IMG/VR virus record: IMGVR_UViG_3300047462_000086 | Location: 1 to 43,492 of that record | DNA: 43,492 bases | Reading direction: 5' to 3' (one strand) | Source of the DNA: a virus | In this document: one piece after another, positions 14,083-22,501 of the stretch | Layout of the letters: each line of letters opens with the position of its first letter | Position numbering within the stretch: position 1 is the stretch's first letter | Notes under the pieces: generated by a model | What the model saw: the letters and a program-made list of their open reading frames with translations, nothing else | The model's database searches: none | Told to the model about the DNA's origin: nothing | Translations under genes and position numbers: made by a program

Positions 14083-14327
14083 AAGCTTCGGAGTCGAGAA
14101 AAAAGGCAAATATACCGGGAGTTGGTCCAATGCGTCACGAAGCTACGAGGCTGCGCCTCTATGCCGCCGCGAGAGGGGTTCCAGAGAATGAAGCCGTCTA
14201 CGATCTCAGGCCGTTCGCTGATGCAAACCCGAGCCTGCTTGACCGGGTTATCAAGCGCGAATGCGTGGCGATGGCGGACCGCCTGCTGGCTGCGCATGTG
14301 AAGATTGCCGCGGAGGCAAAGCAGTGA
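14079..14327 (+). CDS. Unknown small protein
   Basis: This 82-residue basic protein starts at ATG 14079 in an ATGA overlap. It contains RHEATRLRLYAAARGVPENEAV and RVIKRECVAMADRLLAAHV. No family is recognised. It belongs to the run of small coupled genes between the gp27-like and large terminase genes. Confidence 0.6.
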   Translation: MKASESRKKANIPGVGPMRHEATRLRLYAAARGVPENEAVYDLRPFADANPSLLDRVIKRECVAMADRLLAAHVKIAAEAKQ

Positions 14328-14518
14328 GCGTGCCGCTTTCCCGCGTGGTGGACCGGGTGAAGGTTGCCGAGGATGACGGGTTCGAGGCGTTCGTGAACGG
14401 GCTGAATGTCGGCAATAATCCGATGCCGGCATCAGACATCGAGCGGCAATATGCCTGGCAGCGCGGTTGGCATGAGGCGCGGGTTTATATCGCTGGGTGG
14501 AAGGGCGAAGCCGCATGA
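14324..14518 (+). CDS. Unknown small protein
   Basis: This 64-residue protein starts at GTG 14324, overlapping the previous TGA. It contains DDGFEAFVNGLNVGNNP and RQYAWQRGWHEARVYIAGW, the latter resembling small phage proteins whose motif suggests a compact helical fold. The function is unknown. The stop overlaps the next ATG (ATGA). Confidence 0.6.
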   Translation: MSVPLSRVVDRVKVAEDDGFEAFVNGLNVGNNPMPASDIERQYAWQRGWHEARVYIAGWKGEAA

Positions 14519-14724
14519 GCGATGACGCGGAGCTTGCAAGCTTCCGTTCTCACATGGAGCGCTGCGCGCAGTTGATCCTTGCGCCGATAACACGGCCGGA
14601 TATCAAATTTACGATCATCGTCAGGGCGCCCGAAGCCCTTCCGTCAGAAGCGATGATCTACACCAATGATTGCATGCTGATCGCCGCTGAGAGCTTGCTT
14701 CCTGCGGAGGCGCGTAAAGAATGA
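14515..14724 (+). CDS. Unknown small protein
   Basis: This 69-residue protein starts at ATG 14515 (ATGA). The segment ITRPDIKFTIIVRAPEALPSE is beta-like, and it ends LLPAEARKE. No family is recognised. Support comes from coupling on both sides and absence of a better frame. Confidence 0.6.
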   Translation: MSDDAELASFRSHMERCAQLILAPITRPDIKFTIIVRAPEALPSEAMIYTNDCMLIAAESLLPAEARKE

Positions 14725-14921
14725 GCCAAGTGCGCCAGCAACATGCGGAGACGGTGAGCGCGCAGGTTGCGTGGGTGATAGCTTCGCTGCGCCGCGATGC
14801 CGCGGGGCATGATCGGTTTGCTCTCACTTTGCTGGCGCATGACACGCATGACGAATACCGTTTCGCGGTCGAAAACCCAGACCTTGTGACGATCATTCCC
14901 GCTTGGCAGGGCGAGGCATGA
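14721..14921 (+). CDS. Unknown small protein
   Basis: This 66-residue protein starts at ATG 14721 (ATGA) and overlaps the terminase start. It contains SLRRDAAGHDRFALTLLAH and VTIIPAWQGEA. The last residues resemble the end of the 14324-14518 product (GWKGEAA). The function is unknown. Confidence 0.6.
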   Translation: MSQVRQQHAETVSAQVAWVIASLRRDAAGHDRFALTLLAHDTHDEYRFAVENPDLVTIIPAWQGEA

Positions 14922-16516
14922 GCGACGCCGCGCTCCTCGATGCGCCGGCGGCGTTGCCGCCGGTGTTTCTGAATTATCAACAGCGGCTGATGAGCGCGGT
15001 TGCGCGGAATGCCGTGGTGGTTTGGGAGAAGTCCCGGCGCACCGGGTTTTCCTGGGCGGCGGCCGCGATCGCTTCGTTGACGGCATCGAGCGCGCGCGAG
15101 GCGGGCGGCATGGATGTGCTGTACCTGGGCTATAATTTGGAGATGGCGCGCGAGTTCATCGACTATGTCGGCGAATGGACCGTGACGCTTGGTGCCGCCG
15201 CCGGCGAGATGATGGAGGTGATGATCGATGATCCGGAGCACCCGGAGAAATCGGTCAAGGCGTTTCGGGTGGAATTCGCGTCCGGCTTCAAGGTGCTGGC
15301 GCTGCCATCCGTGGCGCGCGCGCTGCGCGGCATGCAGGGGCTGGTGATCATCGACGAGGCGGCTTTCCATGATGATTTGCCGGGCGTGTTGAAGGCGGCG
15401 TTCGCGCTGTTAATCTGGGGCGGCAAGGTGGTTGTGCTGAGCACCCATGACGGCGACGGCAACCCGTTCAACACGCTGTGCACCGATATCCGCGCCGGGC
15501 GGCTGCCGTACCATATCGGGCGGACGACGTTCGATGAGGCGCTGGCGGACGGGCTTTACCGGCGTGTTTGTTTGACCGCCGGCAAGGCGTGGACGCCGGA
15601 GGGCGAAGCGGCGTGGCGCGCGGAAATTATCGCGATCTATGGCGCGAATGCGGATGAGGAATTGTTCGTCATTCCGAGTGCGGGCACCGGCGCTTATCTA
15701 TCGGCCGCGCTGATCGAAGCGCGGATGGATGAGACAATTCCGGTGAGGCGGCTGGAGTTGCCGGCGAGTTTTTTGATGATGTCCGAGCGGCTGCGGATCG
15801 CCGAGATCGAGGAATGGTGCGCGCGCGAGCTGCTGCCGATTTTGAAGACGCTGGATGCCAAGACGCCGTATTGCTTCGGGCAGGATTTTGGGCGCAAGCG
15901 CGACCTTTCCGTGTTCTGGCCGCTGGCGATCTGCCGCGATTTGGTGCTGCGCACGCCGTTCCTGCTGGAAATGCGCAACGTGCCTTACGAGGCGCAAAAG
16001 CAGGTGATTTTCTACATCATCGACCGGTTCCCGATTTTCCGGGCGGGCAAGTTCGATGCCGGCGGAAATGGCGGCTACCTGGCCGAAGTCACGATGCAGA
16101 GATATGGCGAGCGCATCGAGGCGGTGATGCTGAACGAGCCTTGGTACCGTGAGCACACGCCGCGGTACAAGGCGCAGTTCGAAGACGCGACGATCACGCT
16201 GCCGCGCGACCGCGAAGTGCTGGATGACCACCGGCTAGCGAAATTGATCCGCGGCGTGGGGCGCATTCCGGATGAGCGCACCGGCGAGGCCGGCAAGAGG
16301 CGGCACGGCGACAGCTTCGTCGCCGGCGTGCTGGCGGTGGCGGCGTCCAGGGCTGAGCCCGAGGAATATGGCTATGAGGCGGTGCCCCTGCGCAGCACGG
16401 CGCCGGCGACCAGTGCCGGGTTTTATGCGACGGCCGAGGAGGCCGATGCCGTGGATGATGAGCGGCAGAACGATGCCGGATACATGCACGCGCCGACGCG
16501 GCGGGTTTACCAATGA
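14918..16516 (+). CDS. Terminase large subunit, Mu gp28-like
   Basis: This 532-residue packaging motor drives DNA into the prohead and cuts it. The ATPase half shows an adenine/Walker A region, WEKSRRTGFSWAAAA (about residues 43-57), Walker B GLVIIDEAAF and coupling motif VVVLSTHDGDG. The nuclease half has acidic positions in FGQDFGRKRDLSVFW, KFDAGGNGGYLAE and RRHGDSFVAGVLAVA, typical of RNase H-like terminase nucleases. ATG at 14918 overlaps the previous stop; an in-frame start at 14903 would add five residues. It is separated from the portal gene by four small genes. Confidence 0.93.
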   Translation: MSDAALLDAPAALPPVFLNYQQRLMSAVARNAVVVWEKSRRTGFSWAAAAIASLTASSAREAGGMDVLYLGYNLEMAREFIDYVGEWTVTLGAAAGEMMEVMIDDPEHPEKSVKAFRVEFASGFKVLALPSVARALRGMQGLVIIDEAAFHDDLPGVLKAAFALLIWGGKVVVLSTHDGDGNPFNTLCTDIRAGRLPYHIGRTTFDEALADGLYRRVCLTAGKAWTPEGEAAWRAEIIAIYGANADEELFVIPSAGTGAYLSAALIEARMDETIPVRRLELPASFLMMSERLRIAEIEEWCARELLPILKTLDAKTPYCFGQDFGRKRDLSVFWPLAICRDLVLRTPFLLEMRNVPYEAQKQVIFYIIDRFPIFRAGKFDAGGNGGYLAEVTMQRYGERIEAVMLNEPWYREHTPRYKAQFEDATITLPRDREVLDDHRLAKLIRGVGRIPDERTGEAGKRRHGDSFVAGVLAVAASRAEPEEYGYEAVPLRSTAPATSAGFYATAEEADAVDDERQNDAGYMHAPTRRVYQ

Positions 16517-16526
16517 GACATTCGTC

Positions 16527-16817
16527 ATGAGCCTGGCGCATAACGAAATTGAAGAGCGTGAGGGCGAGCGCAAGCGCCGCGCGTGCGAAAACGAAGGGCG
16601 CAAGATGCTGGGCTATCTGGCGGGGGTGCGGTTCGACAACCGCTGGGACCGGCAGGATGTGGAACATTATTCGAAGCTGCCGAGCCTTAATGCGGCGCAG
16701 TTTGAACGCCTGAAGGCGATGATGTGGACGTATCGGCGGCAGTTGCCGCGCGAGGTGGCGCCGAAGCTGCCGCCGCATGATCCTATCGTTCAGGAAATGG
16801 AGCGCGCCAATGGATGA
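16527..16817 (+). CDS. Unknown protein, paralogue A of a small pair
   Basis: This 96-residue protein begins at ATG 16527, ten bases after the terminase stop. A charged N-terminal helix (EIEEREGERKRRACENEG) is followed by FERLKAMMWTYRRQLPREVAP. This C-terminal motif recurs in the gene at 17027 (FVKRLVWKYRRQMPADLAA). Function unknown. It overlaps the next gene by 8 bp. Confidence 0.65.
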   Translation: MSLAHNEIEEREGERKRRACENEGRKMLGYLAGVRFDNRWDRQDVEHYSKLPSLNAAQFERLKAMMWTYRRQLPREVAPKLPPHDPIVQEMERANG

Positions 16818-17034
16818 CTGGATGAGCATGGCTTCGTTCGGCTGGCTGCGCCGCCCGGAGCTTGATGCGGCTTTATCGACGGCCGGCGTTTCAGGCGCGC
16901 GGCAGATTGGCGCGGCGTGGGAGAGCCCGGCCGGCGTCGTGATCTGGGTTTTGCGCGGGCGGACATATTACATGCGGCGGATCGAAACCGGGTTCGAAAT
17001 TGGGACCGAGGAATATGTGAGGTCGCATGGCTGA
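16810..17034 (+). CDS. Unknown small protein
   Basis: This 74-residue protein starts at ATG 16810, inside the end of the previous gene. It looks like a compact alpha/beta domain (GARQIGAAWESPAGVVIWVL, then YMRRIETGFEIGTEEYV). No family is recognised. It separates the two members of the YRRQ paralogue pair. Confidence 0.6.
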   Translation: MDDWMSMASFGWLRRPELDAALSTAGVSGARQIGAAWESPAGVVIWVLRGRTYYMRRIETGFEIGTEEYVRSHG

Positions 17035-17305
17035 GCTTCGCGCCGGCGGCGACCTGGTGGAGATGGCCGAACATGAAACCATGCGGCAGATGCTGCGGCA
17101 TTTGCAGAGTGCGACGATGCTGCCGGGTAGCTTCGATAAGAGGTTCGTGGCGGATGTTTGGCAGCGCGCGCCCGCGATGCTGACGCCGAAACAGAGCGCG
17201 TTCGTGAAGCGCCTGGTGTGGAAATACAGGCGGCAGATGCCGGCCGACCTGGCGGCCTTGTGCAAACCTACGCCGATTGAAAGGACGCGCGCCAATGCAA
17301 GTTAA
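17027..17305 (+). CDS. Unknown protein, paralogue B of a small pair
   Basis: This 92-residue protein starts at ATG 17027 with an 8-bp overlap. Its C-terminal half (MLTPKQSAFVKRLVWKYRRQ, then MPADLAAL) resembles that of the 16527 gene, suggesting a duplication. The YRRQ(L/M)P region is the best conserved part. Possible roles in packaging or head assembly are only suggested by location. Confidence 0.65.
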   Translation: MAELRAGGDLVEMAEHETMRQMLRHLQSATMLPGSFDKRFVADVWQRAPAMLTPKQSAFVKRLVWKYRRQMPADLAALCKPTPIERTRANAS

Positions 17306-17513
17306 ATCGCTTTGCGATATGACATTCTCCGATCTGGCCAGCGAGCTTGAGGCCGCGCGCCAGGCGGTGCAGGCGGCGGATTACCAGGACGGCCTTGACG
17401 CCTGGCAGCGCGCGAAGGATGCCGCGAACGAGCGTTTGCGGATGGTGCAGGCGGAAGTGGATTTGCGGTTGAGCCGGCTGGGCGCCGCCGGCGGCACGCC
17501 GGTGGAGGGATAG
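17295..17513 (+). CDS. Small coiled-coil protein
   Basis: This 72-residue protein starts at ATG 17295 with AAAGGA nine bases upstream. It is mostly one amphipathic helix (LASELEAARQAVQAADYQDG, then RMVQAEVDLRLSRL). Small coiled-coil proteins between terminase and portal are common in Mu-like phages; no specific function is claimed. Confidence 0.6.
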   Translation: MQVKSLCDMTFSDLASELEAARQAVQAADYQDGLDAWQRAKDAANERLRMVQAEVDLRLSRLGAAGGTPVEG

Positions 17514-17517
17514 AGTT

Positions 17518-19209
17518 ATGGCCGATGATGATAGCCGGCTGATCGACCAGTTCGGCAACGTGATCAGGAGCAGCGATATCGCGCGGCTGCGCGAGCCGAT
17601 TGCCGCACCTGGCGGGTTTGGCGGCAGGCCGCCTTTCGAGGGGCACCGGGCGTTCGGCATTCAGCCGTGGCAGATAGGGATGTATCTGCGGGCGGCGGAT
17701 AATGGCAGCACGCGGGATTGGTTCGTGCTGTGCGAGGAGATCGAGGAGCTGTACCCGCATTACGCCGCGGTGCTGGGTAAAAGGAAGCGCCAGGTGTGCC
17801 TGCTGCCGGTGACTGTCGAGGAAGCCGATGACGGGCCGGACAAGGTGAAGCACGCCGACTTCGTGCGCAAATGGTTGAAGACGGGCGTGCTTGACCGGGC
17901 GATGTTCGACATGGCGGATGCGATCGGCAAAGGGTATTCCGTCAACGAAATCATGTGGGATACGCAGCCGGGGCGGGTTTGGCCTTCGGAGATCATCTGG
18001 CGGCATCAGCGCGACTTCGAGATTTCCTGGAAGGATGGCGAGACGATTTGGCTGCGTGATGAGGCCGGGTTCGTGCCGCTGGCCGAGCATAAATTCATCC
18101 TGCATGTGCATAAGAGCAAATCGGGCGGCCCGGCGCGCAGCGGGCTGACCCGCATGATCGCCTGGATGTGGATGTATGCCGTGTTCACCATGAAGGATTG
18201 GGCGTTGTTTGTGCAGGGCTATGGGTTGCCGGTGCGGCTGGGGCGGTATGGGCCCGAGGCATCCACCAGCGACAAGCGGACGCTGTGGAATGCGGTGCGG
18301 TCGATCGCCGGTGATCTGGCGGCGATTATTCCGAAGAGCATGGAGATGGAGTTCGTGCAGCCGCAGAACGCCAATGACGGTTCAAAACTGTTCAGCGAGC
18401 GGATGAATTTTCTGAATTACGAGGTGAGCAAGCTGGTTCTGGGCGGGACCGCCGGGACCGATGCCGTCGCCGGCGGCCACGCTGTGGGGCAGGAGCACCG
18501 GGCGGGCGAGCAGGATGTGGAGAAATTCGATGCGGGGCTGATGGCCGGTTCGATCAACCGGCAGCTGATCCCGGCGATGATCGCGTTCACGTTCGGGCCG
18601 CAGGAGAACGGCTACCCGACGATCAAGATCGGCGAGGATGAGAAAGTTCCGGTGAGCGACCTGATCGCGGCGGTCGCCGACCTTGGGCCGCTTGGGTACA
18701 AGGTGAAGGCATCCGAGATGCATGACCGGATGCAGACGACGATGCCGGAGGCCGGCGATGAGGTGATCGGCGCGCCGCCGCCGGCGCCGGCCGGCGCGGT
18801 TGGTGGGAAGCTGGATGCGAACGGCAACCCGCTGGTGAAGGCGGATGTGACGCCGAAGGCGAACCCGCACCCGGAGATCAACCCAATGTCGGATGCGCGG
18901 GCGCTGATGACGGCGCGCAGTTTTAGGCGGTTCGTGGCGGCGCAGACTGCGAAGGATGCGCGGACTTCCGGCGTGATCGACGCGCTGAGCACCAGGTTGG
19001 AGGAGCAGGCGCAGGGCGCGCTGGCGGCGATGACCGCGCAGATCCGCGCTTGCGTGGAGCAGGCCGAGGATTTGCCTGACCTGGCCGTGAAGCTGAAGAC
19101 GCTGAACCTGGATGATACGGCGTTTCAGAATGCGATGATGCAGGGCATGGTGCTGGCGAATTTGGCTGGCCAGGCTGACCTGCTGGATGAGATCGCGGGC
19201 CAGGCGTAG
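17518..19209 (+). CDS. Portal protein, Mu gp29-like (DUF935)
   Basis: This 563-residue protein forms the ring at the head vertex through which DNA enters and leaves. Family features include AFGIQPWQIGMYLRAADNGS near residue 46, YPHYAAVLGKRKRQV, NEIMWDTQPGRVWPSEIIW and WALFVQGYGLPVRLGRYGP. Length and order match Mu gp29. ATG at 17518 has only a weak ribosome site (GGAGGGATAG). It is followed by the F-like gene after three bases. Confidence 0.93.
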   Translation: MADDDSRLIDQFGNVIRSSDIARLREPIAAPGGFGGRPPFEGHRAFGIQPWQIGMYLRAADNGSTRDWFVLCEEIEELYPHYAAVLGKRKRQVCLLPVTVEEADDGPDKVKHADFVRKWLKTGVLDRAMFDMADAIGKGYSVNEIMWDTQPGRVWPSEIIWRHQRDFEISWKDGETIWLRDEAGFVPLAEHKFILHVHKSKSGGPARSGLTRMIAWMWMYAVFTMKDWALFVQGYGLPVRLGRYGPEASTSDKRTLWNAVRSIAGDLAAIIPKSMEMEFVQPQNANDGSKLFSERMNFLNYEVSKLVLGGTAGTDAVAGGHAVGQEHRAGEQDVEKFDAGLMAGSINRQLIPAMIAFTFGPQENGYPTIKIGEDEKVPVSDLIAAVADLGPLGYKVKASEMHDRMQTTMPEAGDEVIGAPPPAPAGAVGGKLDANGNPLVKADVTPKANPHPEINPMSDARALMTARSFRRFVAAQTAKDARTSGVIDALSTRLEEQAQGALAAMTAQIRACVEQAEDLPDLAVKLKTLNLDDTAFQNAMMQGMVLANLAGQADLLDEIAGQA

Positions 19210-19212
19210 GCC

Positions 19213-20301
19213 GTGAAGACGACCGCCAGCGCGATCAATCTGCCGTTCACGCAGGCGGTGGATTATTTCCGGCAGAAGATCGACATGCCGACGGATCACT
19301 GGACGGCGGTGATGGATGAGGGCCATGCGCGCAGCTTCGCGGTGGCGGGTGCCGCGGAGAAGGCGCTGCTGGCGGATTTCCGCGGCGCGGTCGACAAGGC
19401 GATCAGCCAGGGCACCGGATACCAGGAATTCCGCAAGACGTTCGACGATCTGGTGGCCAAGCATGGCTGGAGCCATACCGGGACGGCCGACTGGCGGGCG
19501 CGGGTGATCTACAACACCAATATGTCCAACGCGTTCGCGGCCGGGCGTTATGCGCAGCAGACGGACCCCGATGTGCTGAAGGCGTTTCCGTATTGGCAAT
19601 ACCAGCATGTGAATTGCCCGAACCCGAGGCTCCAGCACCTGGCGTGGTCCGGCATGGTGCTGCGCGCCGATGACCCGTGGTGGAATACGAACTACCCGCC
19701 GAATGGGTGGGGCTGCCATTGCGTCGTGCTGAGCGTTGGCGAGCGGGCGCTGGCGCGGATGGGCAAGAGCAAGCCCGATACGGCGCCGCCGCTTAACTGG
19801 ATGACGTATATCGACCGGACGACGGGCGTGGTGACGAAATACCCGGCGGGCGTGGACCCGGGATTTGCCTATAACCCGGGGCTGGCGTGGAAGACCGGCC
19901 AGCCGGCGGTGGTGAATACGCCGCGCGTGCGGCCGGAGGTGAAGCTGGCGCCGCCGGTGCTTAGCACCCCAGGCGCGAATGCGGTGCGGCCGGATGTACT
20001 GAATATGTTTTTGCGGAGGCCGGGCGATACCGGCGTGCAGATCGGCCGGGCGCATGAGCCCGGTCTGCCGATCCCAGCGCCGGTGGTGATGCAGCCGGAC
20101 CTGGTGAAGGACGCCGCGAAGAACGACAAGCCGATCGACGCCGAGCTGGTGCGCGAGATCGCCGCGGTGGCGGCGCGCAACGAGGGCAACCCGCATGAGA
20201 AGACGCGCAGCCTGGTGGTGAACGGGACGAAGGTGTTGCTGCACTGGAATGCCGATGCCGGTTTCTGGGTGGTGAGTTCGATCGACAAGCCGCTGCAATG
20301 A
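19213..20301 (+). CDS. F: Head morphogenesis protein, Mu F/gp30-like
   Basis: This 362-residue minor head protein matches the phage Mu F-like family. Conserved segments include GTGYQEFRKTFDDL, WRARVIYNTNMSNAFAAGRY and the cysteine-containing NYPPNGWGCHCVV. F proteins sit on the portal and help head assembly. The start is GTG at 19213. A long proline-rich linker lies around residues 235-285. The C-terminus (EKTRSLVVNGTKVLLHW) may be a separate small domain. The stop overlaps the next gene (ATGA). Confidence 0.9.
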   Translation: MKTTASAINLPFTQAVDYFRQKIDMPTDHWTAVMDEGHARSFAVAGAAEKALLADFRGAVDKAISQGTGYQEFRKTFDDLVAKHGWSHTGTADWRARVIYNTNMSNAFAAGRYAQQTDPDVLKAFPYWQYQHVNCPNPRLQHLAWSGMVLRADDPWWNTNYPPNGWGCHCVVLSVGERALARMGKSKPDTAPPLNWMTYIDRTTGVVTKYPAGVDPGFAYNPGLAWKTGQPAVVNTPRVRPEVKLAPPVLSTPGANAVRPDVLNMFLRRPGDTGVQIGRAHEPGLPIPAPVVMQPDLVKDAAKNDKPIDAELVREIAAVAARNEGNPHEKTRSLVVNGTKVLLHWNADAGFWVVSSIDKPLQ

Positions 20302-20819
20302 CCGGCGTTACGTTCGAGGCGCGTTTCGACGACGCGGATTTGTCCGGCGCGCTGGCGCGGCTGGCGGCGGGCGCGGCCGACCCGAGCCCGCTGATGCGGA
20401 TAATCGGCGATTACGGCGTGGACAGCACCAGGCGCCGGATGATCGAGCAGCACGCGCCGGACGGCACCGCGTGGGCGGCGCTGAACCCTGCCTATGCCGA
20501 GCTGAAGGGCAGCGGCTACGATATTTTGTATGCGAGCGGGGCGCTGCGCGGATCGCTCACGTATCTGGCCGGCATGTCCGAAGTGTCTTGGGGGAGCGGG
20601 ATGATCTATGCGGCGGTGCATCAGTTCGGTGCGACGATCGTGCCGAAGAATGCGCCGGCGCTGAGCTTCGTGCTGGGCGGCAAGCTTTCGCCGTATCTGG
20701 TGAGCGTGAAATCCGTCACCATCCCGGCGCGGCCTTACCTTGGCATCTCGGACGCGGACAGGGTGGAGATCGAGCTGCTGGGGCGAGAGTACCTGACGCG
20801 GTTGTGGGACGGCGTTTAG
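20298..20819 (+). CDS. G: Virion morphogenesis / tail completion protein, Mu gpG-like
   Basis: This 173-residue protein matches the phage virion morphogenesis family (tail completion protein S / Mu G), with TRRRMIEQHAPDGTAWAAL, SGALRGSLTYLAG, YAAVHQFGATIVPKNAPAL and IPARPYLGIS. It finishes the head-proximal tail end before joining. It is the last gene of late block 1 and is followed by the largest internal gap. Confidence 0.92.
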   Translation: MTGVTFEARFDDADLSGALARLAAGAADPSPLMRIIGDYGVDSTRRRMIEQHAPDGTAWAALNPAYAELKGSGYDILYASGALRGSLTYLAGMSEVSWGSGMIYAAVHQFGATIVPKNAPALSFVLGGKLSPYLVSVKSVTIPARPYLGISDADRVEIELLGREYLTRLWDGV

Positions 20820-20866
20820 GGGGCAATTTTGGCCTGATAGGGTTGCGAACGCACCTCGCGCCGCCG

Positions 20867-20904
20867 GTATCGTTTTAAGGGCATGTTTAATTCCGTTTAA
20901 GGCC
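20867..20904 (-). repeat. Central copies of the phased GGCCTTAAAC motif
   Basis: On the plus strand GTTTTAAGGGC, TGTTTAATTCC and CGTTTAAGGCC have their TTTAA cores at 20874, 20886 and 20896, roughly one helical turn apart. Read on the minus strand they match the GGCCTTAAAC motif arrayed at the left end. They lie in the 277-bp gap between G and protease genes, close to the prophage midpoint. No gene is seen in 20820-21096. Confidence 0.45.
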
Positions 20905-20954
20905 GCGTCGTTCGGCGCGCGGGCGCGCGGACGGGTGATTGCGCCACCCCAAAT

Positions 20955-20989
20955 GATAGGGCTTCCTGGCGGCTTCCTGGGGCGCTATC
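20955..20989. repeat. Hairpin with tandem GGCTTCCTGG in its loop
   Basis: GATAGGGC and GCGCTATC form an 8-bp stem with one mismatch, enclosing two tandem GGCTTCCTGG copies. It lies between the G gene and late promoter 2. It could end late block 1 transcription, though no U-tract follows, or be a protein site. Confidence 0.4.
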
Positions 20990-21044
20990 GTGACGGGGTG
21001 GTTTCTCGCGCGGTTGATGCCCGCAGCGGTTGAATATGTTTCCG

Positions 21045-21089
21045 GCTAAACCGGTTTAGCTAGTGGCGTGAAATTGGCGGCGGCAATGT
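21045..21089 (+). promoter_or_regulatory. Late promoter 2 (head and tail block): palindrome plus -10
   Basis: The palindrome GCTAAACCGGTTTAGC (21045-21060) is followed 23 bases later by CAATGT (21084-21089) and 36 bases later by the protease ATG at 21097. It shares the 22-bp sequence CGGCTAAACCGGTTTAGCTA plus GT with the copy at 32799. The location corresponds to Mu PI. Confidence 0.75.
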
Positions 21090-21096
21090 CCCGGTC

Positions 21097-22086
21097 ATGG
21101 ACGTTTCCTCCCTGACTGTCTCCTTGCCGGATGGCGATGGTGTTCCCGCGTGGATACATCTGCTGCCGTCCGGCACATTTTCCGACACGTCCGGGAAGCA
21201 ATACCATTTGAAGAACGCCGCCGGCGTGGTGGCCTCGACCAAGGCGCGCGGAAAGATCGCGCTCGATGAGAATCATTCGACCCAGCGGGCGACGGCGGTG
21301 GGCGCATCGAGCCCGGCGCGGGCGTGGATTTCGGAATTCGACATTCGTGCGGATGGGATTTGGGGCAAGCCCGAGTGGAACCCTTCCGGCATCGCTCTGA
21401 TGACCGACAAATCCTACAAAAACATCTCGCCGGTATACCGGCACGATAAGGACGGGAACGTCCTTTACCTGATCAGCGCTGCCCTGACCAATGATCCGGG
21501 CTTGCCGCAGCTGACGGCTTTGCACTCCAACAACGGGAACAACATGGAAAAAGATGCGATTTGCACCGCGCTCGGCCTCGCCGTGACGGTGCCGGATGCC
21601 GAGGTGCTGACGGCGCTGCAGACGGCCGCGGGGCATGGGACGGCGCTGCAGACGGCGCAGGCGGAAATTGCCCGGTTGAAGGGCGAGCTGACGACGCTGC
21701 AGACGACCAGCGTGCCGATGGCCAAGGTTGTCGAGCTGGAAACCAGCCTGACCACGCTGCAGACGAGCATCGCCAAGGAAAAGGCGATCGCGTTCGTGGA
21801 TGGCGCGATCCGGGCGGGCAAGCCGATCGGCGCCAGCCGGGATAATTTCATCGCCTTGCATACCGCCGACCCGGCGGGGACCGAGACGATGGTGGGCAAG
21901 ATGCCGAGCATCAACGGTGCGCGCGCGGACGGCAAGCATATCAAGCTGCAGGATGCGGTGGACGAAGACACGGTCGAGATGACAGCCGCCGACATGGCCG
22001 TGTGCACCAAGATGGGCCAGGACCCGGCCGCCTTCCTGAAAACCAAAAAGGCCATGATGGCCACCACTGAAGGGAGTGCCGCGTAA
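21097..22086 (+). CDS. I: Prohead protease/scaffold, Mu gpI-like
   Basis: This 329-residue protein has the Mu I protease domain in its first 150 residues (IALDENHSTQRA, KSYKNISPVYRHDKDGNV, SAALTNDPGLPQL). A scaffold-like coiled-coil region follows (TAQAEIARLKGELTTLQT, then VVELETSLTTLQTS). It processes head proteins and guides capsid assembly. An in-frame ATG at 21544 (MEKDAI) marks the junction and could produce the scaffold alone, as with I and Z of Mu, but its ribosome site is weak. The start at 21097 lies 36 bases after the late palindrome and has no clear Shine-Dalgarno. Confidence 0.9.
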   Translation: MDVSSLTVSLPDGDGVPAWIHLLPSGTFSDTSGKQYHLKNAAGVVASTKARGKIALDENHSTQRATAVGASSPARAWISEFDIRADGIWGKPEWNPSGIALMTDKSYKNISPVYRHDKDGNVLYLISAALTNDPGLPQLTALHSNNGNNMEKDAICTALGLAVTVPDAEVLTALQTAAGHGTALQTAQAEIARLKGELTTLQTTSVPMAKVVELETSLTTLQTSIAKEKAIAFVDGAIRAGKPIGASRDNFIALHTADPAGTETMVGKMPSINGARADGKHIKLQDAVDEDTVEMTAADMAVCTKMGQDPAAFLKTKKAMMATTEGSAA

Positions 22087-22499
22087 TGGCGCTGACAGCA
22101 CCAGCCAAGATCGACCGCCGCGGCAATGCGCGCGGCCAGTCCTTCGTTTACCCGGTGGCGCCGGGAGAGACGATTTACACCGGCAGCCTGTGCTGCGTGA
22201 ATGCCGCCGGCCAGCTTGTGCGGTTGCAGACCGCCGGCGGCGTGGCTTTCGTCGGCATGGCCATGAGCGGGTATTCCAATGTCGGCAACGCCGCCGCCGG
22301 GCCTGGCATTGCGTGCTCCAACGACGAGATGGCGCTGACGGTGCCGGCCGCGACGTTCGCGAACATCAACGCGCCGGTCTACGCGACCGACGATGCCACG
22401 CTTTCCCTGGCGGCGCCTGGGTCCGGCTTCGCCGGCAAGGTCGGCGTGCTGATCGGGATCGATAACGGCCAGACCTATGTGAAAGTGCAGGGCAATTAA
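22086..22499 (+). CDS. Capsid decoration-like protein (DUF2190-like)
   Basis: This 137-residue beta-rich protein (GQSFVYPVAPGETIYTGSLC, PVYATDDATLSLAAPGSGFA, GVLIGIDNGQTYVKV) resembles small capsid-decoration or fibre-tip proteins encoded between protease and capsid in many phages. TAATG couples it to the protease gene, and the capsid gene starts two bases after its stop. Confidence 0.7.
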   Translation: MALTAPAKIDRRGNARGQSFVYPVAPGETIYTGSLCCVNAAGQLVRLQTAGGVAFVGMAMSGYSNVGNAAAGPGIACSNDEMALTVPAATFANINAPVYATDDATLSLAAPGSGFAGKVGVLIGIDNGQTYVKVQGN

Positions 22500-22501
22500 T
22501 C

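Noticed and set aside
18382-20298. Leftward 638-codon frame across portal and F genes
   Set aside because: It is very rich in Arg, His and Pro, typical of an antisense frame in high-GC DNA. The plus strand encodes recognised portal and F proteins.
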